Position numbers and translations under genes: made by a program. This document shows positions 6,578 through 12,502 of a stretch of 12,502 nt of DNA, piece after piece. The notes under the pieces were generated by a model. That model was not told the origin of the DNA. It ran no database searches and saw only the letters and a list, made by a program, of their open reading frames with translations. This stretch comes from SG8-30 sp037443885 (lineage in GTDB: Bacteria; Pseudomonadota; Gammaproteobacteria; Steroidobacterales; Steroidobacteraceae): contig JBBINN010000085.1 of the NCBI GenBank assembly GCA_037443885.1, forward strand, positions 1-12,502. Direction: 5' to 3'. The first letter of the stretch is position 1. The number at the start of each line of letters is the position of its first letter.

Positions 6578-8229
6578 TCTCCTTCGCCGTCGCCCGCCGC
6601 CTCATCGGCATCCAGCGCGTGCTCGTGCGCCACGGGCTCGACGAGTACGTGCGCGCCACGCACCTCTACCGCCCTCTGCGCTTCCTGTTCTACCTCTCGC
6701 CCTGGACCTGGTTCGCGCGCAGTCAGGGCGCGAACCGCGCCGAGAAGCTGCGGCTCGCGCTCGAGGAGCTCGGGCCGATCTTCATCAAGTTCGGCCAGGC
6801 GCTCTCGACCCGCCGCGACCTGCTGCCGCGGGACATCGCCGACGAGTTGGCAAAGCTGCAGGACCGCGTGCCGCCGTTCAGCGGCGCCGCCGCCCGCGCG
6901 CAGGTCGAGCGTGCGCTCGGCCGGCCGGTGGGCGAACTGTTCGCGAGCTTCGACGAGGAGCCGCTCGCCGCCGCCTCGGTCGCGCAGGTGCACGCAGCGA
7001 CGCTCCCCGACGGCCGCGAGGTCGTCGTCAAGGTGCTGCGGCCCGGGATGCGCGAGGCGATCGGGCGCGACCTCGAGGTGCTGTACGCGCTCGCGCGCCT
7101 CGCACGGCGCTACTGGGCCGAGTCGAAGCGGCTTCGCCCGCTGGAGGTCGTGTCCGAGTACGAGAAGACCATCACGGACGAGCTCGACCTTCTGCGCGAG
7201 GCCGGCAATGCCTCGCAGCTGCGGCGCAACTTCGCGGGCAGCCCGCTGCTGCACGTGCCGGAGGTCCACTGGGACCTCTGCCGCCGCGACGTTATGGTGA
7301 TGGAACGCATCCGCGGCGTGCCGATCTCGGAGGTGGAGCGGCTGAGCGGGCTTGGCACGGACATCAGGAAGCTCGCCGAGAACGGCGTGACGATCTTCTT
7401 CACGCAGGTGTTCCGGCACAACTTCTTCCACGCCGACATGCATCCCGGCAATATCTTCGTGGACGTCGCCGACCCGGCCAACCCGAAGTACGCGGCCGTG
7501 GACTTCGGCATCGTCGCCTCGCTGGAGGAGCGCGACCAGTACTACCTCGCCGCCAACTTCCTCGCCTTCTTCGACCGCGACTGGCGGCGCATCGCCGAGC
7601 TGCACCTCGAGAGCGGCTGGATCCCGCCGCACGCGCGGGTTGGCGAGCTGACCAGCGCCGTGCGCACCGTCTGCGAGCCTATCTTCAACAAGCCGCTCGG
7701 CGAGATCTCCTTCGGCCTCGTGCTGCTGCGGCTTTTCGAGGTCGCGCGGCGCTTCGAGATGCCCGTGCAGCCGCAGCTGATCCTGCTGCAGAAGACGCTG
7801 CTCAACGTCGAGGGGCTGGGGCGGCAGCTCTATCCCGAGCTCGACCTGTTCAGGACGGCGCGGCCGATCCTGCGCGACTGGATGGCCGAGCGCATCGGCC
7901 CGGAAGCCTTCGCGAAGGGGCTCAGGGACCACTGGCCCGACCTGGCGGAGGCGCTCAAGATGGCGCCGGTCGTGCTGCAGCGCGCGGTGCGGCGGGCGTA
8001 CGAAGACGACTTCCGGCTGCGCACCGAGTCCGCGTCCGTCGATGCGCTGCGGGAGGAGCTCCGCGAGGCCCAGTCGCGGCGCGACGCCCTGCTGGCCGGC
8101 GGCACATCCCTGCTGGGCGGCGTGCTGTGGCTTGCGCTTGGCGCAGCCCCGGCGTGGCTTGGCTGGACGCTGCTCGGCGCGGGCGGCGCGCTGATGCTCT
8201 GGCGCCTCGCCGGCGGCGGGCGCGCCTAG
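6574..8229 (+). CDS. ubiB: Ubiquinone biosynthesis atypical kinase/ATPase UbiB
   Basis: UbiB is a membrane-anchored ABC1/ADCK-family atypical kinase-like ATPase needed for ubiquinone synthesis. The 551 residues align along their length with E. coli UbiB (546). The family-specific KxGQ motif is IKFGQALSTRRDLLP (71-85). The alanine-rich nucleotide loop is LAAASVAQVH (131-140), and the ATP-binding lysine is Lys153 in VVVKV. ExD-type residues lie in DELDLLREAGNA, the catalytic loop is HADMHPGNIF (286-295), and VDFG at 309-312 holds the metal-binding Asp310. Two hydrophobic segments at about 510-545 form the C-terminal membrane anchor. The start is TTG at 6574, overlapping the ubiJ stop (TTGA); it puts the VARRL element where E. 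coli has VRRLY. The stop codon lies inside a perfect inverted repeat. It is the last gene of the operon. Confidence 0.96.
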   Translation: MISFAVARRLIGIQRVLVRHGLDEYVRATHLYRPLRFLFYLSPWTWFARSQGANRAEKLRLALEELGPIFIKFGQALSTRRDLLPRDIADELAKLQDRVPPFSGAAARAQVERALGRPVGELFASFDEEPLAAASVAQVHAATLPDGREVVVKVLRPGMREAIGRDLEVLYALARLARRYWAESKRLRPLEVVSEYEKTITDELDLLREAGNASQLRRNFAGSPLLHVPEVHWDLCRRDVMVMERIRGVPISEVERLSGLGTDIRKLAENGVTIFFTQVFRHNFFHADMHPGNIFVDVADPANPKYAAVDFGIVASLEERDQYYLAANFLAFFDRDWRRIAELHLESGWIPPHARVGELTSAVRTVCEPIFNKPLGEISFGLVLLRLFEVARRFEMPVQPQLILLQKTLLNVEGLGRQLYPELDLFRTARPILRDWMAERIGPEAFAKGLRDHWPDLAEALKMAPVVLQRAVRRAYEDDFRLRTESASVDALREELREAQSRRDALLAGGTSLLGGVLWLALGAAPAWLGWTLLGAGGALMLWRLAGGGRA

Positions 8230-8274
8230 GACCTGTTAACGCTGCGGCGATCGCTGCGTTAACAGGTCCTAGGC
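8224..8274. repeat. Perfect 19-bp inverted repeat at the ubiB stop
   Basis: GCCTAGGACCTGTTAACGC (8224-8242) is repeated in exact reverse complement at 8256-8274, leaving a 13-base spacer. Three further pairs can form inside the spacer (8244-8246 with 8252-8254) after a single T-T mismatch. The ubiB stop codon TAG (8227-8229) lies in the left arm. The element sits between convergent genes (ubiB plus, peptidase minus) and could act as a bidirectional transcription end or RNA-stabilising hairpin. No T tract follows either arm, so it is not a canonical Rho-independent terminator. The arms are less GC-rich than the surroundings and contain CCTAGG and GTTAAC, unusual in this genome, which may mark a dispersed palindromic element. 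Confidence 0.85.
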
Positions 8275-8317
8275 CGGATGCACGGCCCGCGCCCGGCCAG
8301 ACACGCCCCGCTGCCGC

Positions 8318-10249
8318 TCAGCGCGCGAGTATGCGCTCGCGCAGGAACAGGGCCACGGCCTCGGTCATGGCGTCGCGGTTTTCCTTCTTCGCGAAGCCAT
8401 GGCCCTCGTTGCGGGCCAGCATGAACCACGGCTCCGCCCCGTTCGCACGGGCCGCCTCGACCAGCTGCTCGGCCTCGGAGGCCGGAACGCGCGGATCGTT
8501 GGCGCCGTGGATCACGAAGAAGGGCCGGTTGATGTTCGCGGCGCGCCGCAGAGGCGAGAGGCGCTCCATCTCGGCGCGGATGACCGGGTCGCGCTCGTCG
8601 CCGTACTCGACGCGGCGCAGGTCGCGGCGATACTCGGCCGTGTTCTCGAGGAAAGTCAGGAAATCCGAGATGCCTACGATGGACACGCCGCCGGCGAGCT
8701 TCTCGGGGAAGGTGGTCATCGCGGCGTTGACCATGTAGCCGCCGTAGGAGCCGCCGTAGACCACGATGCGCGACGCGTCGTACTCCGGGTTGGCGCGTAT
8801 CCAGTCCACCAGCGCCTCGAGGTCGCGCACCGCGTGCTCGCGCTTCATGCCGTCGTCGAGCGACACGAAGGTCTTGCCGAAGCCGGTCGAGCCGCGCACG
8901 TTCGGCCCGAACACCGCAAAGCCAAGCTCGTTCACCCAGTACTGCCGGATCGGCGAGAACACCGGCCGGAACTGCGCCTCGGGACCGCCGTGGATGTCGA
9001 TGATCACCGGGTGCGGGCCGGCGCCGGCGGGCTTCTGCACGAAGGAGGTGATCTCGAGCCCGTCGAAGCTCGGCAGCCTGACGAGGCTGGCATCGACGAA
9101 CCGTGACTTGTCGAGCCCACCGACTTCGGAGTCGGTCCACTGCTCGAGCCGGTTTGCCCTGAGGTCGTACACGTAGACATCCGCCGGCGACACCGCGCGG
9201 GTCAGCGTGAAGGCGAAGCGGCGCCCGTCGGATGAGAAGCGCCCGCTGCCCGTGACACCGGTCGGCAGGCCCTCGATCGGGCGCGCGCGCCCGCGGCGCG
9301 TGTCGAGCAGGTAGGCTCGGCTGATGCCCGCCTCGTTGACGACGTAGACCAGCTGCCGGCCGTCGGGCGAGAGGTCGAAACCGCTCACGTCCCAGTGGAG
9401 CCCCGGCGTCAGGACGACCTGCGTGCCGGCCACGAGGTCGAAGCGCACCAGCCGGCGGAACTCCGAATCCTCGTCGGATATCGCGTACAGCGTCCGGCCA
9501 TCCGGCGCCAGGCGGGCCGCGCCGTAGGCAATCGGGCCCTGGCCGGGATTGACCTGCGCCAGATCTCCGGTCTCGAGGTCGAGCAGGTGCAGCGTGCTTT
9601 CGGTGATGGAGACGTAGCGCACGACCACCAGCCGCCGGCCGTCGCGCGACCAGTCGACGACGCCCCAGGCGCCGTCCTCGTCCAGCACCACGCGCGCGTT
9701 CCCGAGGTGGCCGGCCTCCGCCACCCGCAGCTGATAGCGGCTCGTACCCTCGGGCGTGTGCGCGTAGGCGAGGCGCTTGCCATCGGGCGACCAGATGGCG
9801 CCGCGGTTCAGGCTGCGGCGCCCGTCGGTCAGAAGCGTGGCCTGGCCGGTGGTGAGGTCGAGGTAGTACAGCTGGTGATACTCGTCTCCACCCTGGTCCT
9901 TCTGGAACACCAGCCCGGTGCCGCCCGGCTGCGACGCGGCGTTGGCGACCGGCTCGCTGAAGAAGGTCACCTGACGGCGCATGCCCAGCGGCTGGTCGAC
10001 GCAGTGCAGCTGCGCCGTCTCGCCGAAGCGGGTGGCGATCAGGAGCGAGCGGCCATCGGGGGTCCAGTCCGCGAACGAGGCGCCGCGGGCCTCCTGGTAC
10101 TGGCGCAGCGACGCCCGCAGCTCCGCCGGCGTCTCGGGGATGTGCTCGAGGACGAGCGCACCGCGCTCGATCCGCTCCTGCGCCTGCAGCAGCGGGCTGG
10201 CAAGTACGGCACTGGCGAGTGCGGCGATCGTGATCAGGCAACGGGACAT
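8318..10249 (-). CDS. Secreted S9-family serine peptidase (prolyl oligopeptidase type)
   Basis: This 643-residue protein is an S9-family (acylaminoacyl-peptidase / DPP-IV-like) serine peptidase. An N-terminal signal peptide MSRCLITIAALASAVLASPLLQA (1-23) predicts export to the periplasm. Residues of about 50-390 form a TolB/WD40-like beta-propeller with recurring xSPDGRxL blades (WTPDGRSL 62, WSPDGKRL 153, SRDGRRLV 201, LAPDGRTL 247, LSPDGRQL 293, FSSDGRRF 338). The C-terminal alpha/beta hydrolase domain carries IDIHGGPE, the nucleophile Ser501 in VYGGSYGGY, Asp585 in HGANDPRVP and His617 in RNEGHGF, so the triad is complete. The ATG at 10249 follows AAAGGAG at 10260-10266 with 10 bases spacing. 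It appears to be a single-gene unit, 115 bases downstream of a separate operon. It probably trims oligopeptides; the exact cleavage preference cannot be read. Confidence 0.95.
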   Translation of the reverse strand: MSRCLITIAALASAVLASPLLQAQERIERGALVLEHIPETPAELRASLRQYQEARGASFADWTPDGRSLLIATRFGETAQLHCVDQPLGMRRQVTFFSEPVANAASQPGGTGLVFQKDQGGDEYHQLYYLDLTTGQATLLTDGRRSLNRGAIWSPDGKRLAYAHTPEGTSRYQLRVAEAGHLGNARVVLDEDGAWGVVDWSRDGRRLVVVRYVSITESTLHLLDLETGDLAQVNPGQGPIAYGAARLAPDGRTLYAISDEDSEFRRLVRFDLVAGTQVVLTPGLHWDVSGFDLSPDGRQLVYVVNEAGISRAYLLDTRRGRARPIEGLPTGVTGSGRFSSDGRRFAFTLTRAVSPADVYVYDLRANRLEQWTDSEVGGLDKSRFVDASLVRLPSFDGLEITSFVQKPAGAGPHPVIIDIHGGPEAQFRPVFSPIRQYWVNELGFAVFGPNVRGSTGFGKTFVSLDDGMKREHAVRDLEALVDWIRANPEYDASRIVVYGGSYGGYMVNAAMTTFPEKLAGGVSIVGISDFLTFLENTAEYRRDLRRVEYGDERDPVIRAEMERLSPLRRAANINRPFFVIHGANDPRVPASEAEQLVEAARANGAEPWFMLARNEGHGFAKKENRDAMTEAVALFLRERILAR

Positions 10250-10364
10250 CGGGAACGGGCTCCTTTCACTGGAAACTGGCGCGGACGATACGAGCCGCGG
10301 CGGCGCGCTGTCGCGCCGCGTGCGGCCGAAAGGGTCGCCGATGCGCCACCCGGGCGCCGAGTGC
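10250..10364. other. Intergenic spacer with GC-rich hairpin
   Basis: This 115-base spacer lies between the hotdog-protein gene and the downstream peptidase gene, both on the minus strand. GCGGCGCG at 10300-10307 and CGCGCCGC at 10312-10319 form an 8-bp stem with a 4-base loop. No T tract follows it on the minus strand, so it is at best a weak terminator for the upstream operon. TATCGT (minus strand, 10290-10285) is a possible but weak -10 element for the peptidase; I find no -35 partner. AAAGGAG at 10266-10260 is the peptidase ribosome binding site. Confidence 0.35.
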
Positions 10365-11072
10365 TCAGGACTGTTTCAGTGCCACCCAGATCGCCTCGGC
10401 GCGGGCGACAAGCTCGCCTTCGGGCCCGAAGATGGCGGTGCCCGTCCGGTGCTTGCGGCCCTCGCTCGCGACCGGCCAGCCGATCACGACGCAGGGCTCG
10501 CCCGCCCCCAGCGGACGCTCGATGCGGACCGCCAGTTCGCCCAGGAGCGCGAGCGCGCCACCGAGCGGGGCAGCGAAGAACCCGGGGCAATCCAGGGCGG
10601 ACCAGAGGAACTCGGGCCGCACGAAGGCGCCATTGTCCGTGAGCGAGGCATCGGGCGTCCAGGGTGCCGCAACCATCGGCCGGCCGGTCACCGCGCCCGC
10701 GAAGATGCGCAGCCCGTCCCCGGGCGCCCGCTGCGGTCCGCAGACGAAGCAGGTGGGCAGCGGGTGGTGCAGGAGACCCGTGCAGCGGCGGGCGGCGTCC
10801 ACCGCCTCGGCGTAGGCGGGCGGCGCTGGCGGGATGATCGTCACGTCCGCGGGCCGCGCCTCGGCGACCATGCGGTCCCCGCAGGACAGCACCGCCGCGC
10901 CGCTCGCCGCCTCCTCGCGCAGCACGAGCGGCGTTTCGAGCGGCGGCGGCGCGAGCAGGCGCACTCGCACCGGCGTGCCGAGCGCTACGGCGATGCGGCC
11001 GCAGACGTAGCCGCCGTTGCCGGAATCGGGTGGGCCCCGAAACCGCGGCTCGATGACGATCGTCGCGCTCAT
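10365..11072 (-). CDS. Hotdog/thioesterase-like protein with CFVCGP motif, function unknown
   Basis: This 235-residue protein resembles uncharacterised acyl-CoA-thioesterase-like (hotdog-fold) proteins. Features seen are FRGPPDSGNGGYVCGRIAVAL (11-31), a VRVRLLAPPPLETPL strand (36-49), LPTCFVCGPQRAPGDGLRIF (105-124) with Cys108 and Cys111, then VRPEFLWSALDCPGFFA (151-167) and a closing hotdog-like strand pair RTGTAIFGPEGELVARAEAIWVAL (209-232). The arrangement suggests two hotdog-like halves joined by the Cys-containing linker. I cannot name a substrate, and an acyl-CoA ligand is inference. The ATG at 11072 is chosen because GGAGG at 11077-11081 precedes it and it overlaps the DUF2007 stop by 4 bp; an upstream in-frame extension exists but lies inside the previous gene. 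It is the last gene of the PLD-VOC-DUF2007 operon. Confidence 0.75.
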   Translation of the reverse strand: MSATIVIEPRFRGPPDSGNGGYVCGRIAVALGTPVRVRLLAPPPLETPLVLREEAASGAAVLSCGDRMVAEARPADVTIIPPAPPAYAEAVDAARRCTGLLHHPLPTCFVCGPQRAPGDGLRIFAGAVTGRPMVAAPWTPDASLTDNGAFVRPEFLWSALDCPGFFAAPLGGALALLGELAVRIERPLGAGEPCVVIGWPVASEGRKHRTGTAIFGPEGELVARAEAIWVALKQS

Positions 11073-11389
11073 GGTGCCTCCGCGGGGCGAAGCCCGCCGC
11101 ACTGCCAGCACTCGTTGAACTGGCCCTCGACGCGCTCGCCGCAGCCCAGGCAGGTCCACCCGGGCTCCTCGATGCCGTGGCTGTGCAGCTCGAGCTCGAT
11201 CAGCTCCTGCGCACGGTCGAAATCCAGCTCCGCGACCCACAGCTCGGGCCAGGCCTCGAGGAATGGAATCTCGCCGACTGCGCCGCCCAGGCGCTCGTTG
11301 CGAAGCTCCGCGCGGATGCCCTCCGCCTGCAGCACGTTGCGGACGTGGACCACCTGAACGATGGACTCTCCGGTGTAGACGCGCTTCAC
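11069..11389 (-). CDS. DUF2007 domain protein with C-terminal zinc ribbon
   Basis: This 106-residue protein starts with a DUF2007-type domain: KRVYTGESIVQVVHVRNVLQAEGIRAELRNE (2-32) and WPELWVAELDFDRAQELIEL (48-67) are the typical beta-alpha-beta pattern of this putative signal-transducing domain. It ends with a zinc ribbon, CLGCG at 80-84 and CWQCG at 94-98, whose four cysteines (80, 83, 94, 97) can bind one zinc. The molecular role is unknown. The start is GTG at 11389, overlapping the VOC-gene stop by 4 bp, with GAGGTG at 11398-11403 as ribosome binding site 8 bases upstream. An upstream ATG in the same frame lies deep inside the VOC gene and is rejected. Its stop overlaps the hotdog-protein ATG (ATGA), so it is coupled on both sides. 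Confidence 0.85.
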   Translation of the reverse strand: MKRVYTGESIVQVVHVRNVLQAEGIRAELRNERLGGAVGEIPFLEAWPELWVAELDFDRAQELIELELHSHGIEEPGWTCLGCGERVEGQFNECWQCGGLRPAEAP

Positions 11390-11793
11390 GGGCGCGGCAC
11401 CTCGCAAAGCTGGACCAGGGCCCCGCCCATGCGCCCCGGCTCGAGGTCGATCACCCGCCAACCGTCCACGCCGGTGCGCGGCTGGCCACTCGTCGTCGGC
11501 ACGCCTGCCTGGCGGGCGCGGTCAACTGCGGCCTCGAGAACATCGACCTCGTAGGAGATCAGGAAGAACCCTTCGCCGTTGCGCTCGAGTGTCCGCATGG
11601 GCTCGCCGTCGGCCACCGGCTGGACGAGAACGATCCAGGTCTCGCCCGCGCGAAAGCGCGCCGTGCGCACGCCACGGTCGGGCAGCTCGTCCATGCGGTC
11701 GAGCCGCAGCCCGAGCGTCTGCTCGTAGCTTGAAACTGCCGCCTCGAGGTCGCGGACCAGGAAGTTGATGTGATGCACGCGGCGGATGTTCAA
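11386..11793 (-). CDS. VOC-family (glyoxalase/bleomycin-resistance fold) protein
   Basis: This 135-residue protein has the paired beta-alpha-beta-beta-beta pattern of the vicinal oxygen chelate superfamily. The first half is RRVHHINFLVRDLEAAVSSYEQTLGL (4-29) through ETWIVLVQP (51-59). The second is GFFLISYEVDVLEAAVDRARQAGV (75-98) through GGALVQLCE (123-131). It most resembles methylmalonyl-CoA-epimerase-like members, yet by eye three of the four usual metal ligands are replaced (Val55, Leu78, Gln128) and only His8 remains. It may therefore be non-metal or divergent. The start is TTG at 11793, giving a TTGA overlap with the phospholipase-D gene stop; GGAAGGA at 11799-11805 lies 5 bases upstream and supports it over GTG at 11778. 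The substrate is unknown. Confidence 0.85.
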   Translation of the reverse strand: MNIRRVHHINFLVRDLEAAVSSYEQTLGLRLDRMDELPDRGVRTARFRAGETWIVLVQPVADGEPMRTLERNGEGFFLISYEVDVLEAAVDRARQAGVPTTSGQPRTGVDGWRVIDLEPGRMGGALVQLCEVPRP

Positions 11794-12502
11794 AGCAATC
11801 CTTCCAGGCCCGGCACGAGCTTCAGGATGTTGACCGCGGCGCGTTGCGCGAGCGTCGCGTCGGGCTCACCGGTCAGCCGCAGCTCCTCCCCGTCGCGCTC
11901 ACCATACCAGACCAGGCCGAGCCCGCCGGACTCGCGCGGCTCCAGCGCGAGCCGCCACGACCGGTCCGGCAACAGGTCGCGCTCGACGAAGGCCGCGCTG
12001 CGCTGCGCGATCGCGGGGTCGTGGATCACGATGGCGAGCTCGGTGTTGAGCTGGGCGGAGCGAGGGTCGAGGTTGAAGCTGCCGACCCAGGTGATCTCGC
12101 GGTCGAACACCATGACCTTGGCGTGCAGCGAGGCGTCGCTCGAGGAGCTGGACAGGCGCAGGTCGTCCTCGCCCTGCGCAGCCGAGCGCCGGAACTCGTA
12201 GACCTGCACGCCCGCTTTCAGCAGCCGGCGGCGGTACTTGGCGTACCCGGCGTGCACCGGCAACACGTCGTTCGCCGCGAGCGAGTTGGTCAGGATCCGT
12301 GTGCGCACGCCTTCGCGGGCGCGCTGCTCGATCAGCCGGGAGCCCGGCTTGGTCGGCACGAAATACGCGGACTCGATCAGGACCTCGTCCGTCGCCTGGC
12401 CCCAGAGCTCGAAGAGGCGGTCGAAAACCGGTGATCCCACGCCCGAGCCCGGTACCAGCTTGTCGGGCGGATCCACGACGAACTCGGCGCGGGCCCAGGT
12501 CA
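11790..12502 (-). CDS. Phospholipase D / cardiolipin synthase-like protein, C-terminal part
   Basis: This is the C-terminal part of a phospholipase-D-superfamily protein of the ClsC/YmdC kind; the frame runs open off the right edge, so the N-terminal half with the first HKD motif lies outside the window. Of the 236 residues visible, WARAEFVVDPPDKL opens the part, then LIESAYFVPTKPGSRLIEQRAREGVRTRILTNSLAANDVLPVHAGY is typical of the cardiolipin-synthase group. The second HKD motif is complete: LHAKVMVFD, then GSFNLDPRS, giving HxK, Asp and GSxN. A GTG at 12476 is in frame, but homology continues before it, so it is not the start. Likely activity is phosphatidyl transfer at the membrane. Its stop overlaps the VOC-gene TTG start by 4 bp. 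Confidence 0.9.
   Translation of the reverse strand, partial: TWARAEFVVDPPDKLVPGSGVGSPVFDRLFELWGQATDEVLIESAYFVPTKPGSRLIEQRAREGVRTRILTNSLAANDVLPVHAGYAKYRRRLLKAGVQVYEFRRSAAQGEDDLRLSSSSSDASLHAKVMVFDREITWVGSFNLDPRSAQLNTELAIVIHDPAIAQRSAAFVERDLLPDRSWRLALEPRESGGLGLVWYGERDGEELRLTGEPDATLAQRAAVNILKLVPGLEGLL
11799..11805 (-). promoter_or_regulatory. Ribosome binding site deciding the TTG start of the VOC gene
   Basis: GGAAGGA on the minus strand ends 5 bases before the TTG at 11793. The alternative GTG at 11778 would lie 20 bases away, so the TTG start, which overlaps the preceding stop codon, is preferred. Confidence 0.6.

Noticed and set aside
8247..8254. GCGATCGC (HIP1-like octamer)
   Set aside because: It occurs once inside the spacer of the palindrome; a single copy in a GC-rich non-cyanobacterial sequence is expected by chance.
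8224..8274. Integron attC site
   Set aside because: The arms contain GTTAAC, but the required RYYYAAC and GTTRRRY core sites are not present at the ends and no integrase or cassette is nearby.
5923..8738. Very long open frames overlapping ubiJ, ubiB and the peptidase (669 codons minus, 828 codons plus)
   Set aside because: They run across well-supported genes in other frames, show low-complexity Arg/Ala composition and have no family motifs.
8259..10241. 660-codon minus-strand frame over the peptidase
   Set aside because: It is the out-of-frame shadow of the S9 peptidase, whose own frame carries a signal peptide, propeller blades and catalytic triad.
12474..12476. GTG as true start of the phospholipase-D-like gene
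   Set aside because: The frame stays open to the window edge and upstream residues WARAEFV continue family homology; the first HKD motif must lie outside the window.

Overview
This GC-rich (about 70% by eye) window looks like a chromosomal segment of a gammaproteobacterium, probably a draft or metagenome-derived scaffold. The taxonomic call rests on the ubiE-ubiJ-ubiB operon, typical of ubiquinone-making Gammaproteobacteria, with DUF971 and YbaN-like (DUF454) genes in front of it. The draft status rests on a run of 10 Ns at 4107-4116 inside a gene. I see no tRNA, rRNA, CRISPR array or intact mobile element. Genes are very densely packed, and most neighbours overlap by 4 bp.

Layout. (1) 65-4287, minus strand: a four-gene operon read leuC-like > leuD-like > HMG-CoA-lyase-like > CaiB/BaiF CoA-transferase. 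Aconitase-type hydro-lyase subunits, a CoA-transferase and an acyl-CoA lyase together suggest catabolism of a C5/C6 branched dicarboxylic acid rather than leucine biosynthesis. No leuA or leuB is present. The leuC-like gene is crossed by the N gap. (2) 4355-8229, plus strand, divergent: DUF971 > DUF454 membrane protein > ubiE > ubiJ > ubiB, a tightly coupled ubiquinone-biosynthesis operon. (3) 8224-8274: a perfect 19-bp inverted repeat that contains the ubiB stop codon and lies between convergent genes. (4) 8318-10249, minus: a secreted S9-family serine peptidase with a beta-propeller. (5) 10365-12502, minus: a compact operon, phospholipase-D-like protein (5' end outside the window) > VOC-fold protein > DUF2007 zinc-ribbon protein > hotdog/thioesterase-like protein with a CFVCGP motif. 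Each junction is a 4-bp start/stop overlap.

The points most worth a second look are the proposed branched-dicarboxylate operon with its divergent LeuC, the long perfect palindrome after ubiB, and the coupled operon of poorly characterised proteins at the right end. Start codons were read from the sequence. ubiB and the VOC gene start with TTG and the DUF2007 gene with GTG. All functional calls come from recognising motifs by eye, with no database search.
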